64,000 nucleotides of DNA from Betaproteobacteria bacterium (GTDB lineage Bacteria; Pseudomonadota; Gammaproteobacteria; Burkholderiales; SG8-41): assembly GCA_900299145.1 (NCBI GenBank), contig OMIN01000114.1, forward strand, positions 1 to 64,000, given 5' to 3'. Made by a program: the position numbers and the translations under genes. The stretch's first letter is position 1, and the number at the start of each line of letters is the position of its first letter. Shown piece after piece: positions 7,901 through 16,301 of this stretch. The notes under the pieces were generated by a model. It searched no databases. It was not told the DNA's origin and saw only the letters and a program-made list of their open reading frames with translations.

Positions 7901-8920
7901 CGATGGTTCAACGGCGCACTCGAAATGCTTGATCAGCGCGTGTTGCCGTCTCGGATCAGCTATCTGCGTTTTGATTCCGCAGCCGCCGTAGCGGAAGGCA
8001 TCAAGGCCATGGTGGTTCGCGGCGCGCCGGCCATCGGCTGCGCGGCGGCTTATGGCGTGGCGCTGGAAGCATTGCGCCTGGCCGGGGAGCCGCGCGACAG
8101 AATTCTGCCGGGCATCGAGCAGGGCATGGCGATCCTCGCCGCGAGCCGGCCGACGGCAGTGAATCTTTTCTGGGCGTTGAATCGCATGCGCGGCAAATTC
8201 GACGTCTTGCGCACGCTACCTGCCGCGGCCATCGCCGATGCCCTGCTCGCTGAAGCGCACGCCATCACGGAAGAAGATGTACGCCTGAATCGTGCGATGG
8301 GTGCACACGGCGCGGCGCTGCTTGCCGACAACATGCACGTGCTCACGCATTGCAATGCCGGCGCGCTGGCGACTGCCGGCCACGGCACGGCGTTGGGCGT
8401 GATCCGTTCGGCCGTTGAGGCCGGCAAGCGCATCCACGTGTTTGCCGACGAGACACGCCCGTTTTTGCAGGGTGCGCGCCTCACCGCGTGGGAGTTGATG
8501 CAGGATAACATTCCCGTGACGCTGATTGCCGACAACGCGGCTGGCTTGCTGATGCAGCGGGGCTAGATCGGCGCGGTGATCGTTGGCGCCGACCGCATTG
8601 CCGCCAATGGCGACGTGGCCAACAAGATCGGTACCTATGGCGTCGCGGTGCTCGCGCGGCGGCATGGCATACCGTTTTATGTGGCCGCGCCGCGCTCGAC
8701 GATTGATCCCACAACTCCCACGGGCGCGGACATCACCATTGAGGAACGCGACGCCGGTGAAGTGACGGGTTTCGGCGGCGTGCGGTGGGCGCCGGAAGGT
8801 GTTGTAGTGCGAAACCCGGTGTTCGACATGACGCCCGCCGAACTGGTGACGGCGATCATCAGCGAGCGCGGCGTAATGCACGCGCCGGACCGTGAGCAAA
8901 TTCGCAGGGTGCTGGCGTGA
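7880..8920 (+). pseudogene. mtnA: mtnA, 5-methylthioribose-1-phosphate isomerase, interrupted by one TAG
   Basis: The full 347-codon frame is collinear with MtnA, which interconverts aldose and ketose 1-phosphates in the methionine salvage or DHAP-shunt pathways. A single TAG at 8564-8566 (codon 229) replaces the residue after LLMQRG, where the family has a charged residue before I[10 protein letters not shown]. Catalytic Cys158 (THCNAG) precedes the stop and catalytic Asp238 (GADR) follows it, so neither fragment alone can be active. Everything after the stop, including [11 protein letters not shown], is intact and in frame. It is either a recent nonsense mutation or a base-call error. The stop overlaps the downstream regulator's GTG start. 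Confidence 0.88.
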
Positions 8921-9474
8921 ATGCCGGCAAATCGAAGGTAAAAGCTGCCGTATCAACGGGCAACACGGCGCTGGACGACACCGACTGGCGCATCCTCGCC
9001 GCGCTGCAGGACGACGCGCGGCTGACGAATGCCGATCTTGCGGAGAAAGTGTTTCTGTCGCCCTCGCCGTGTTTGCGCCGCGTGCGTGATCTGGAGCAGG
9101 CGGGGCTGATCCGCCGCTATGTGACGCTGCTTGACCCGCTGAAAATCGGGCTGACCGTCAGCGTGTTCATCCAGGTGAGTCTTGAAAAGCAGATGCGCGG
9201 CGCGCTGGATACCTTTGAGAATTCCGTGCTGGCGCGCGACGAGGTGATGGAGTGTTACCTGATGACCGGTGACGCGGACTATCTGCTGCGCGTGGTGGTG
9301 TCCGATATGCAATCACTGGAACGGTTTATCGTGGATTATCTGGCGAAAATTCCGGGCGTGTCGAACATCCGCTCGAGCTTTGCGTTAAAACAGGTGAAAT
9401 ACAAGACCGCACTGCCGCTGGCCGTGCAAACACGGGATTCGCCCGCCACGTCTGCGCGCCGCTATCGGAAATAG
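8917..9474 (+). CDS. Lrp/AsnC-family transcriptional regulator
   Basis: This regulator of 185 residues has an N-terminal winged helix ([32 protein letters not shown], then [14 protein letters not shown]) and a C-terminal RAM effector domain with the [11 protein letters not shown] segment. Such proteins form octamers and respond to amino acids. The N-terminus is about 20 residues longer than usual. The GTG start overlaps the mtnA TGA stop, so it is translationally coupled to the mtnA operon and may sense a metabolite of that pathway, perhaps methionine-related; this last point is inference. Confidence 0.9.
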   Translation: MNAGKSKVKAAVSTGNTALDDTDWRILAALQDDARLTNADLAEKVFLSPSPCLRRVRDLEQAGLIRRYVTLLDPLKIGLTVSVFIQVSLEKQMRGALDTFENSVLARDEVMECYLMTGDADYLLRVVVSDMQSLERFIVDYLAKIPGVSNIRSSFALKQVKYKTALPLAVQTRDSPATSARRYRK

Positions 9475-9557
9475 CCCAAAAATGACAGCCTGCTTGCTTG
9501 CCAGCGCAGCAGGTTTGGCTTAATGTCTGGCATCAAATTCTGGATGACACGATACGC

Positions 9558-10481
9558 ATGAACAGCCTCGCGAAAAACGCCCACGAAGATCTGCTGGCGC
9601 TCGCCGCTGCCAGGCCGCGTTGGTCGCGGCGTGATTTCATGGCGGGCGCCGCTGTATCGGGTGTGACGGGTTTCGCGCTGGCGGCGCAGCCGGTGTGCGC
9701 GCAAACCCTTGTCTATACGGAACCACGCGGCTTGACCGCCGGCATGGTTGAGCTGCCCACCGACAACGTCGTGATCCCCGCGTACTACGCCATGCCCGCC
9801 AACATGCGCCTGCCCGCGACCACGTCATCCCTGCCGGTCATGGTGGTGGTGCAGGAGATTTTCGGCGTGCACGAGCACATCAAGGACGTTTGCCGCCGTT
9901 TCGCGCAGCAGGGTTATCTGGCGATCGCGCCGGAGCTTTTCCACCGTCAGGGCGACGCGTCGAAACTGAAAGACAACAAGGAAATTTTCGAGCAGATTGT
10001 CAGCAAGGTCACCGACTGGCAGGTGATGCGCGACATCGACGCCGCCGTGCGTTGGGCCACGCGCAACGGTGGCAGCCGCTATAAGCTTGGCATCACCGGG
10101 TTTTGCTGGGGCGGCCGCATCGCGTGGCTGTATCCGGCGCACAACGATTACGTCAAGGCGAGTGTCGCATGGTACGGGCGGTTGACCGGCGAGAAAACGC
10201 TGCTGACCCCGCTACATCCCATCGACGTCGTCGACAATATACGCGTGCCGGTGCTGGGGCTGTATGGCGCGGCGGATGCCGGCATCCCGGTGAAAGACGT
10301 GGAACTGATGCGCGCGGAACTGCACAAGCGCCCATTGAGCGAGCCGTCCACCCTGCATTTGTACCCGGATACGCCGCACGCGTTTTTTGCGGACTACCGC
10401 GCGAGCTATCGGGAGAAGCAGGCCATCGACGCGTGGGATCGCTGCCTGGCATGGTTCAAAAGAAGCGGCGTGCACGCGTAA
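9558..10481 (+). CDS. Dienelactone hydrolase-family protein, Tat-exported
   Basis: An alpha/beta hydrolase of 307 residues with a twin-arginine signal (WSRRDFMAGA, Arg24-Arg25) ending at CAQT. The nucleophile is Cys183 in GITGFCWGGR, with Asp in GLYGAADAG and His in DTPHAFFADY completing the Cys-Asp-His triad of dienelactone hydrolases. ATG 9558 was chosen because it places the Tat motif properly; longer in-frame starts add no homology. A close paralogue follows at 10688. Family members open lactone rings in chloroaromatic breakdown, but exported Tat versions are usually of unknown substrate. Confidence 0.88.
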   Translation: MNSLAKNAHEDLLALAAARPRWSRRDFMAGAAVSGVTGFALAAQPVCAQTLVYTEPRGLTAGMVELPTDNVVIPAYYAMPANMRLPATTSSLPVMVVVQEIFGVHEHIKDVCRRFAQQGYLAIAPELFHRQGDASKLKDNKEIFEQIVSKVTDWQVMRDIDAAVRWATRNGGSRYKLGITGFCWGGRIAWLYPAHNDYVKASVAWYGRLTGEKTLLTPLHPIDVVDNIRVPVLGLYGAADAGIPVKDVELMRAELHKRPLSEPSTLHLYPDTPHAFFADYRASYREKQAIDAWDRCLAWFKRSGVHA

Positions 10482-10526
10482 GTCGCGGCAGCGTCCGGCC
10501 GCACCGCCCACTGCCGCACCGTGCGG

Positions 10527-10546
10527 GGCCGAAAATCGGCCGGTTT
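10527..10546 (+). terminator. Possible hairpin terminator after the first hydrolase
   Basis: GGCCGA and TCGGCC pair around a 3-nt AAA loop and are followed by GGTTT. The T-run is poor, so termination is uncertain. It lies 45 nt after the stop at 10481 in a 206-bp gap. Confidence 0.35.
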
Positions 10547-10628
10547 CCCACTTTGTGAAAATCCCCGCTATTATGGCGCGCGGTCACTTTTCCGGCGGCC
10601 GGCGTGAAGCGCTTGCCGATGAAGATGG

Positions 10629-10660
10629 TTTTAAAAATATTCAATTAAAACAAATACTTA
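10629..10660 (-). repeat. AT-rich dispersed element, upstream of second hydrolase
   Basis: On the minus strand it reads TAAGTATTTGTTTTAATT then GAATATTTTTAAAA. It is one of the best copies. It ends 28 nt before ATG 10688, immediately ahead of a clear GGAGG ribosome site, so it occupies the promoter position of that gene. Confidence 0.75.
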
Positions 10661-10687
10661 CGATATATCCACTTTGACGGAGGCAAC

Positions 10688-11578
10688 ATGAACGACAGGA
10701 TTCGTGAAGACATACTGGCGCTGGTGGGCGGCACAGGGCAGTGGAGGCAGTGGAGCCGCCGCGAGTTCGTCACCGGTTCGCTGGCCACGGGTTTTGCGCT
10801 GGCAGCGCAGCCAATATGTGCGCAGACCATGATCAAGACCAGCGATCAGGGCCTGCACGCGGGGGAAGTGCGCGTCGAAACCAAACAGGGCTCGATCCCG
10901 GCGTACATTGCGATGCCTGACAAAGGCACGAATTTTCCGATGATCCTCGTGGTGCAGGAAATCTTCGGTGTGCATGAACATATCAAGGACGTGTGCCGGC
11001 GCTTTGCGAAACTCGGTTACGTGGCCGCCGCGCCGGAGCTGTATTACCGGCAGGGCGACGTGTCGAAAATGAGTGATGTCAAAGAGATCTTCGGCAAGGT
11101 CGTCAACAACGTGCCCGATTCGCAGGTCATGGCCGATCTGGATGCCACCGTCGCCTACGCGCGCCGCTTGGGTATGGCGCACGCCAGCAAGCTCGGTATC
11201 ACCGGCTTTTGCTGGGGCGGGCGCGTCACCTGGCTTTACACCGCACACAACCCGGGCGTGAAGGCGGGGGTGGCGTGGTACGGGCGCGTGCTCGGTGACA
11301 AGAATGCCAATAATCCGGCGCATCCGCTGGATGTCGTCGATAAAATCAACGCACCGGTGCTGGGGCTTTACGGCGGCGCGGATGCGGGCATTCCCAACGA
11401 CACCGTCGACAAAATGCGCTCGGCACTGAGCGCAGCGGGCAAGAAATCCACCATCCACACCTATCCGGATACGCCGCACGCGTTCCATGCCGACTACCGG
11501 CCCAGTTTCCGCAAGCAGCAGGCCGAAGACGGCTGGCGGCGCGCGACGGAATGGTTCAAAGCCAACGGCGTGGCGTGA
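10688..11578 (+). CDS. Dienelactone hydrolase-family protein, Tat-exported (paralogue)
   Basis: This 296-residue paralogue of the preceding gene shares most of its motifs: a twin-arginine signal WSRREFVTG, VVQEIFGVHEHIKDVCRRFA, nucleophile Cys175 in GITGFCWGGR, GLYGGADAGIP and DTPHAFHADYRPSFR. A strong GGAGG Shine-Dalgarno sequence sits 5 nt before the ATG. The tandem pair presumably arose by duplication and has diverged mainly in the N-terminal third. The hydrolase and the aminotransferase 21 nt downstream may be cotranscribed, although their functions are not obviously linked. Confidence 0.88.
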   Translation: MNDRIREDILALVGGTGQWRQWSRREFVTGSLATGFALAAQPICAQTMIKTSDQGLHAGEVRVETKQGSIPAYIAMPDKGTNFPMILVVQEIFGVHEHIKDVCRRFAKLGYVAAAPELYYRQGDVSKMSDVKEIFGKVVNNVPDSQVMADLDATVAYARRLGMAHASKLGITGFCWGGRVTWLYTAHNPGVKAGVAWYGRVLGDKNANNPAHPLDVVDKINAPVLGLYGGADAGIPNDTVDKMRSALSAAGKKSTIHTYPDTPHAFHADYRPSFRKQQAEDGWRRATEWFKANGVA

Positions 11579-11599
11579 TACGGTTGACGGGGCGAGCGG

Positions 11600-12820
11600 T
11601 TGACCCGGTTGTTGAATAACGCGCGGCGTCCCGCTTTCGCCCTCGCGCGGCGCATGCGCGAGATTGAGCCGTTTCAGGTGATGGCGTTGCTGGCGCGCGC
11701 CAAGGCACTGGAAGGGGAAGGCCGCGACATCGTTCACATGGAAATCGGCGAACCGGATTTCGCAACGCCGCAACCGGTTTGCGTAGCGGGTGCGAAGGCA
11801 CTGGAGCAAGGCGAACTTTTCTACACGCCGGCGCTGGGCATCCCCGCGCTGCGCGAAGCCGTAGCGCGCTTTTACAAGACCCGCTATGGCGTCACGCTTG
11901 ACCCCTCACGCGTGGTGATCACCACCGGGTCGTCGGGCGCGCTGCTGTTGGTGATGGCAGCGCTGGTGAATCCCGGGGACGAGGTGCTGATGGCCGACCC
12001 CGGCTATCCGGCCAACCGCCACTTCGTGCGCTTGATGGAGGGCCGGGCGATGGGCATTGCCGTCGGCCCAGACACTCATTATCAACTCACCCCGGCGCTG
12101 GTGGCGCAGCACTGGCGCCAGCGCACCGTGGCCGCGCTGGTGGCGACCCCCGCCAACCCGACGGGTACGCTGATTCCCGCCGAACACCTGCGCGCCATGG
12201 CGGCGTTTGCTCGCGTGCGGGGCGGCGCGCTGATCGTCGACGAGATTTATCATGGGCTGGTGTACGACGACGCGGGCGGCGCAACGCCCACGGCGGTCGA
12301 GGCAGGCGACAACGTATTCGTAATCAACAGTTTTTCCAAGTATTTCAACATGACGGGCTGGCGGCTGGGCTGGATGGTGGCGCCCGAACGCTATGTGGGC
12401 GAAATCGACAAACTGTCACAGAATATTTATCTGTGTCCGCCCGCGCCATCTCAATTCGCAGCATTGGCGGCGTTTGAGCCAGAAACGCTGGCGATTTGCG
12501 AAGCCCGGTGCGCGGCGTTTCGCGAACGTCGTGATTACCTCGTGCCCGCGCTACGGGAACTGGGATTCGTGGTTCCGCATACGCCGCCGGGTGCGTTTTA
12601 CATTTACGCAGACTGTTCACGGCTGACCACGGACAGTTTCGCTTTTGCGCGCGACTTGCTGGAAACCGCCGGCGTCGCGATTACCCCCGGCATCGACTTC
12701 GGAACGCATCGCGCGCACGAGCACGTGCGCTTTGCCTATACGCGGCCAGTGGCGCGCCTGCGCGAGGGGGTGCGCCGTATTGGTGAATACCTCACCACGC
12801 GGGGCGGCGGACAGGTATAG
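11600..12820 (+). CDS. Class I/II pyridoxal-phosphate aminotransferase
   Basis: A fold-type I aminotransferase of about 406 residues. Recognisable are IVHMEIGEPDFATP near the N-terminus, TTGSSGALLLVM, ATPANPTGTL, IVDEIYHGLVYD and the Schiff-base Lys247 in INSFSKYFNMTGWRLGW, which also supplies the phosphate-binding arginine. It belongs to the aspartate/aromatic subgroup; the amino acid substrate is not determinable. The start is uncertain: TTG 11600 keeps the usual LARRMREIEPF lead-in, while ATG 11654 would begin at MREIEPF. Confidence 0.92.
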   Translation: MTRLLNNARRPAFALARRMREIEPFQVMALLARAKALEGEGRDIVHMEIGEPDFATPQPVCVAGAKALEQGELFYTPALGIPALREAVARFYKTRYGVTLDPSRVVITTGSSGALLLVMAALVNPGDEVLMADPGYPANRHFVRLMEGRAMGIAVGPDTHYQLTPALVAQHWRQRTVAALVATPANPTGTLIPAEHLRAMAAFARVRGGALIVDEIYHGLVYDDAGGATPTAVEAGDNVFVINSFSKYFNMTGWRLGWMVAPERYVGEIDKLSQNIYLCPPAPSQFAALAAFEPETLAICEARCAAFRERRDYLVPALRELGFVVPHTPPGAFYIYADCSRLTTDSFAFARDLLETAGVAITPGIDFGTHRAHEHVRFAYTRPVARLREGVRRIGEYLTTRGGGQV

Positions 12821-12880
12821 TACGCTCATGAGTATCGGTATGATGCACGAATTCCCCCACCCTGCCCCGGTGGCCAGCGC

Positions 12881-13975
12881 ATGAAAGCGCAAACCCCGCA
12901 GTTGCTGCTGCAAGGCATCCACACGGCGTTGCAGCGCGCGGAGCACGCTGCGCTCACGCCCGCGTTGCGCCAGCAGATTGAATCGGCGTTGAAGGAGGCG
13001 GTGCACAACACGGCAGGCCTGCCTGCCGGCGAGAATTTTTCCTCGCGCGTGGTGACCATCCTGTTGACGGATCTGCGCGGTTTTACCGCCATCCTGGAAT
13101 CGCATCCCGCACCCGAGTTGCTCGACGTGCTGAACCGTTATCTCTTGCGCATGAGTGAAATCGCGTTCGAGCACGGCGGCACCATCGACAAATTCATCGG
13201 CGATTCGATCATGGTGCTGTTCGGCGCGCCCGAAAGCCGCGAGGACGACGTCAAGCGCGCGGTGGCCTGAGCCGTTGAGATGCAAATCGCCCTGTTTGAA
13301 ATGAACAGGGAGAACAAGAAAAACGGCCTGCCGGAACTGAACATGGGCATCGGCATGAACACCGGCACCGTGATGGCCGGCGTACTTGGATCAGACATTT
13401 ACGCCGAGTACACCGTGATCGGCGAGGAAGTGAACCTCGCTTCGCGCATTGAGGCTTACAGCCTGCGCGGCCAGATACTGGTCAGCGAGGCCACCTACCA
13501 GCTTGTGCGCGATTATGTGCAGACCGGGTCGCCCGCCGATGTCTATGTAAAGGGCAAGAAAGACCCGGTGAATCTCTATGAAGTGGTGGCCATTCCGTCG
13601 ATGAACCGTGTGGTGCCGCGGCAGGAAATCCGCAAAAGCCCGCGCGTCGAGACCAACATTTCGTTCAAGTTCCAGTTGCTGCGCGGTAAATCGGTGGCGC
13701 CGGAGCAATACACCGGCACCGTGCTCGACATCAGCTACAACGGCGTTCTGGCAGCGCTGGATATCGAAGTGCCGGCACAGGCCGACATGAAGCTGGAGCT
13801 CAATTTGTCGATTGTGGGCACCAGTGCCACCGACCTTTACGCGCGTGTGCGCCGCATGATCGAGCGCGATGGCCAGCGGCTCGCGGGTATCGAATTTACT
13901 TCGGTACCGCCGCAAAGCAGCCGCACCATCCGCCGTTTCGTGCAATTGCTGATTCAGGGCGGCGATTCAAAATAA
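12881..13975 (+). pseudogene. Class III adenylate/guanylate cyclase with C-terminal PilZ domain, interrupted by one TGA
   Basis: The frame encodes a cytoplasmic class III nucleotide cyclase fused to a PilZ (c-di-GMP-binding) domain. The first part has both metal aspartates (ILLTDLRGFTAIL and DKFIGDSIMVLFG). A TGA at 13268-13270 (codon 130) then interrupts KRAVA-x-AVEMQ, where cyclases usually have cysteine, one base from TGA. After it come GIGMNTGTVMAGVLGS and GEEVNLASRIE with the base- and transition-state-binding residues. PilZ signatures RKSPR and DISYNG follow. Neither fragment would be catalytic. The remaining sequence shows no other damage, so the break is recent or a sequencing error. 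Confidence 0.85.
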
Positions 13976-13981
13976 GCCCCA

Positions 13982-14002
13982 CGGCGGGCATTTAACCCGC
14001 CG
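13982..14002. terminator. Hairpin between convergent genes
   Basis: CGGCGGG and CCCGCCG form a 7-bp GC stem with a 7-nt loop between the cyclase stop (13975) and the TauE stop (13992-13994). It could end transcription from both sides, but there is no T-run. Confidence 0.35.
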
Positions 14003-14729
14003 CCGCGCGCGCCAGCAGGGATACCCCGCTTAGCAGCAGCAGCGCGCCAATTACGCGCATGGCCTGATCGCGCGTGAGCCGTCCATGCAAACGGTGGCCG
14101 CACCACAGCCCCAGTGCCATTACCGGCAGCAGTGCCGCCGCAGCGCTCAACACGTCGGTGTTGAAAAGCCCGACGCCGGTGAAAATGGCGATGCGCGCGG
14201 CGGAGGTGAACGTAAACACGGCCGGCACGGTCGCGCGGATCTGGTCGGGTGTAGCGCCGCGCGCGGTGAAATAGAACACGTAAATCGGCCCGCCCACGCC
14301 CAGCGCCGACGAGGTGGTGCCCGCGATGATGCCGGTGGGCGCCGCGGCCCAGCGCGGCAGACGTATGGCTGCCGTGCGGTGGATCAGAAAATGCCCGCCG
14401 AACACCAGCACGAACACGCCCAACCCGAGCAGCAACCACCGCGGCGGCACTTTCAGCAGGACAAAGGCGCCAGCGAACAGCCCCACCAACAGGAACGGCA
14501 AGAGCGGCACGAATTCCGCCTTCCACACGTCGGCACGCAGCTTCAGGCCCATGCTGAAAGCGCTGACGCAATCGAGCAACACCACCATGGGAATGGCGAA
14601 TTTGAGCGGCATCAAGTGCGCGAGCAACGGCACCGCGATCAGTGTTGAACCGAAGCCCGACATGCCAAATATCAGGTAAGCCGCGACGATGATCAGCGGC
14701 GTGAAAATCAATACCTCGACTGGGGGCAT
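13992..14729 (-). CDS. TauE/SafE-family membrane exporter
   Basis: A 245-residue membrane protein with about eight hydrophobic segments and the family's GFGSTLIAVPLLAHLMPLK beginning and the second-repeat counterpart IIAGTTSSALGVGGPIYVFYF. The two related halves are normal for TauE/SafE proteins, which move sulfite, sulfonates or other organosulfur anions across the inner membrane. It is convergent with the cyclase gene and has no metabolic partner beside it. soxCD and a sulfatase elsewhere in the window make a sulfur role plausible but unproven. Confidence 0.87.
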   Translation of the reverse strand: MPPVEVLIFTPLIIVAAYLIFGMSGFGSTLIAVPLLAHLMPLKFAIPMVVLLDCVSAFSMGLKLRADVWKAEFVPLLPFLLVGLFAGAFVLLKVPPRWLLLGLGVFVLVFGGHFLIHRTAAIRLPRWAAAPTGIIAGTTSSALGVGGPIYVFYFTARGATPDQIRATVPAVFTFTSAARIAIFTGVGLFNTDVLSAAAALLPVMALGLWCGHRLHGRLTRDQAMRVIGALLLLSGVSLLARAAAG

Positions 14730-14846
14730 GGCGGCGGAGAGAGCGAAACAGCGAGTATAACCAGAACCGTTACAATCACACGGGGCCTGTAGTTAACCGC
14801 TGGCGTACTGATGCGTTAAATGTAAGTGTACTTTCCGTTTGCCACC

Positions 14847-15563
14847 ATGCGAGTCATTTTCGTCCTGCTGATGCTGGCTGTGCTGCCGTGCGGCGTTACG
14901 CGCGCGCAGGCGCCTGCGCCGGCAGCGAGCATGCCAGCCAAGACGGTACCAGCGGCATCCAGCAAACCGGAGCTCGAAGCGCGCATTGCCGAAGCCAAGA
15001 AGCAGGTGGAAAAGGACCGCGCGCAGCTCAAGCAGGATCGCAAGGCGCTGGAGGACATTCGTAAAAGTGGCGACAAGGCGAAAATCGACAACGCCAGCAG
15101 CCGCGTGCGCGTGAGCCAAAGCCAGCTAAGCCGCAGCCAGACGGCGTTGAAGGATCAACGCGAGGCGCTAGCCAAATTGGAAGCGCCGGAGCGCGAAGCC
15201 GCAAAGGCGCGCGGGGACGCTGCACGCGCCGCGCTCGCGAAATCACGCGCGGATCGCGATAAGGCCCGCGCAGAGCGGCAGGCGGCGGCGGACAAGGCGC
15301 AGCGCGCGGATGCCGTAGAAAAGTCGAAGGCGAAAACCGAACGTGACGCCAAACGCGCGGCCGAAGCGCCGGAACGCGACGCGGCGAAAGCGCGTGGCGA
15401 CGAGGTACGCGAAGCGCAGCGCATTGAAAAAGACAAAACCGCCGCCGAGCGCGAGGCTGCCCGCAAGTTGCGTGAACAGCAGGAGATCGAGCGCGCCGAG
15501 ACGCAGAAAAAGCGCGAGCAGGAAAAGCAGTCACCACCCAGGCGAACGCTGCTGCCGTTCTGA
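14847..15563 (+). CDS. Secreted coiled-coil protein rich in Ala, Lys, Arg and Glu
   Basis: I do not recognise a family. The 238-residue product has a clear signal peptide (MRVIFVLLMLAVLPCGVTRAQA) and then an almost uninterrupted charged coiled coil to a short proline-arginine tail (PPRRTLLPF). A block EAPEREAAKARGD recurs about 60 residues later as EAPERDAAKARGD, showing internal duplication. Composition resembles TolA-like or peptidoglycan-spanning linkers, so a periplasmic spacer or structural role is possible. ATG 14847 was chosen because it begins the signal peptide. The low-complexity composition makes homology searches unreliable. Confidence 0.7.
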   Translation: MRVIFVLLMLAVLPCGVTRAQAPAPAASMPAKTVPAASSKPELEARIAEAKKQVEKDRAQLKQDRKALEDIRKSGDKAKIDNASSRVRVSQSQLSRSQTALKDQREALAKLEAPEREAAKARGDAARAALAKSRADRDKARAERQAAADKAQRADAVEKSKAKTERDAKRAAEAPERDAAKARGDEVREAQRIEKDKTAAEREAARKLREQQEIERAETQKKREQEKQSPPRRTLLPF

Positions 15564-15565
15564 GA

Positions 15566-15592
15566 TAAGTATCTGTTTTAATTAATCTTTTA
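15566..15592 (+). repeat. AT-rich dispersed element
   Basis: TAAGTATCTGTTTTAATT followed by AATCTTTT, beginning 3 nt after the stop of the coiled-coil gene and 12 nt before the histidine phosphatase ATG. It fills the whole gap between two same-strand genes. Confidence 0.7.
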
Positions 15593-15603
15593 CTATAACG
15601 GTT

Positions 15604-16254
15604 ATGACTGAAATTATTTTGATCCGCCACGGCGAAACCGCGTGGAACCGGGAACGGCGCATGCAGGGCCAGATCGACACGCCATTGTCCGACACCGGGC
15701 GCACGCAAGCCGAGGCGCTGGGCCAGCGCATGGCGAAACACCCGAAGCCGTTTAGCGCGATTTACAGCAGCGATCTATCGCGCGCGTATGACACGGCCGC
15801 GGCCATCGCGAAGCACAGCGGCCATGAAATTCGCCGCGATCCGGCGTTGCGTGAACGGGCGTTCGGTATTTTTGAAGGGCTGACGTACGCCGAGATGTCG
15901 CAACGTTATCCCGAAGAACACACGCGCTTCTCGCAGCGCGACCCGGACTACGCCGTGCCGGGCGGGGAAAGTCCGCGTGCGTTTTACGAGCGCGGGCTGG
16001 CCTGCGTGAACGGCATCGCCGATGCGCATCCGGACGAATGTCTGGTGGTGGTCACGCACGGCATGGTGCTCGACACGCTGTATCGCGCCGCCTACAACCT
16101 GCCGTTGCCCGAGAAGCGCGAAGCGCCGCTGTTCAACGCCAGCCTCAACACCTTTCGCCGCGAAGGCGGCCAGTGGATCGGCGTCACGTGGGGTGACATT
16201 ACGCATCTTACCGAGGCGGGCATCACTGTTTTCGACTGGCGTACGTCGGCCTGA
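15604..16254 (+). CDS. Histidine phosphatase (phosphoglycerate mutase-like, GpmB/CobC type)
   Basis: A 216-residue member of the histidine phosphatase superfamily. The phosphorylated histidine is His9 in LIRHGETAWN, and the second catalytic histidine lies in VVVTHGMVLDTL. Other anchors are GQIDTPLSDTGRTQA and YSSDLSRAYDTA, with the acid in LRERAFGIFEG. These enzymes act on small phosphate esters; here the target is unknown. The following hydrolase begins 47 nt downstream on the same strand. Confidence 0.92.
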   Translation: MTEIILIRHGETAWNRERRMQGQIDTPLSDTGRTQAEALGQRMAKHPKPFSAIYSSDLSRAYDTAAAIAKHSGHEIRRDPALRERAFGIFEGLTYAEMSQRYPEEHTRFSQRDPDYAVPGGESPRAFYERGLACVNGIADAHPDECLVVVTHGMVLDTLYRAAYNLPLPEKREAPLFNASLNTFRREGGQWIGVTWGDITHLTEAGITVFDWRTSA

Positions 16255-16301
16255 TAACGCCCTGGGCAGAAACTGGTACCGGAACAGGAACAGGCTGAGA
16301 A

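Noticed and set aside
10658-11809. Antisense open frame of 383 codons over the second dienelactone hydrolase
   Set aside because: Shadow of a gene with a complete catalytic triad and strong ribosome site.
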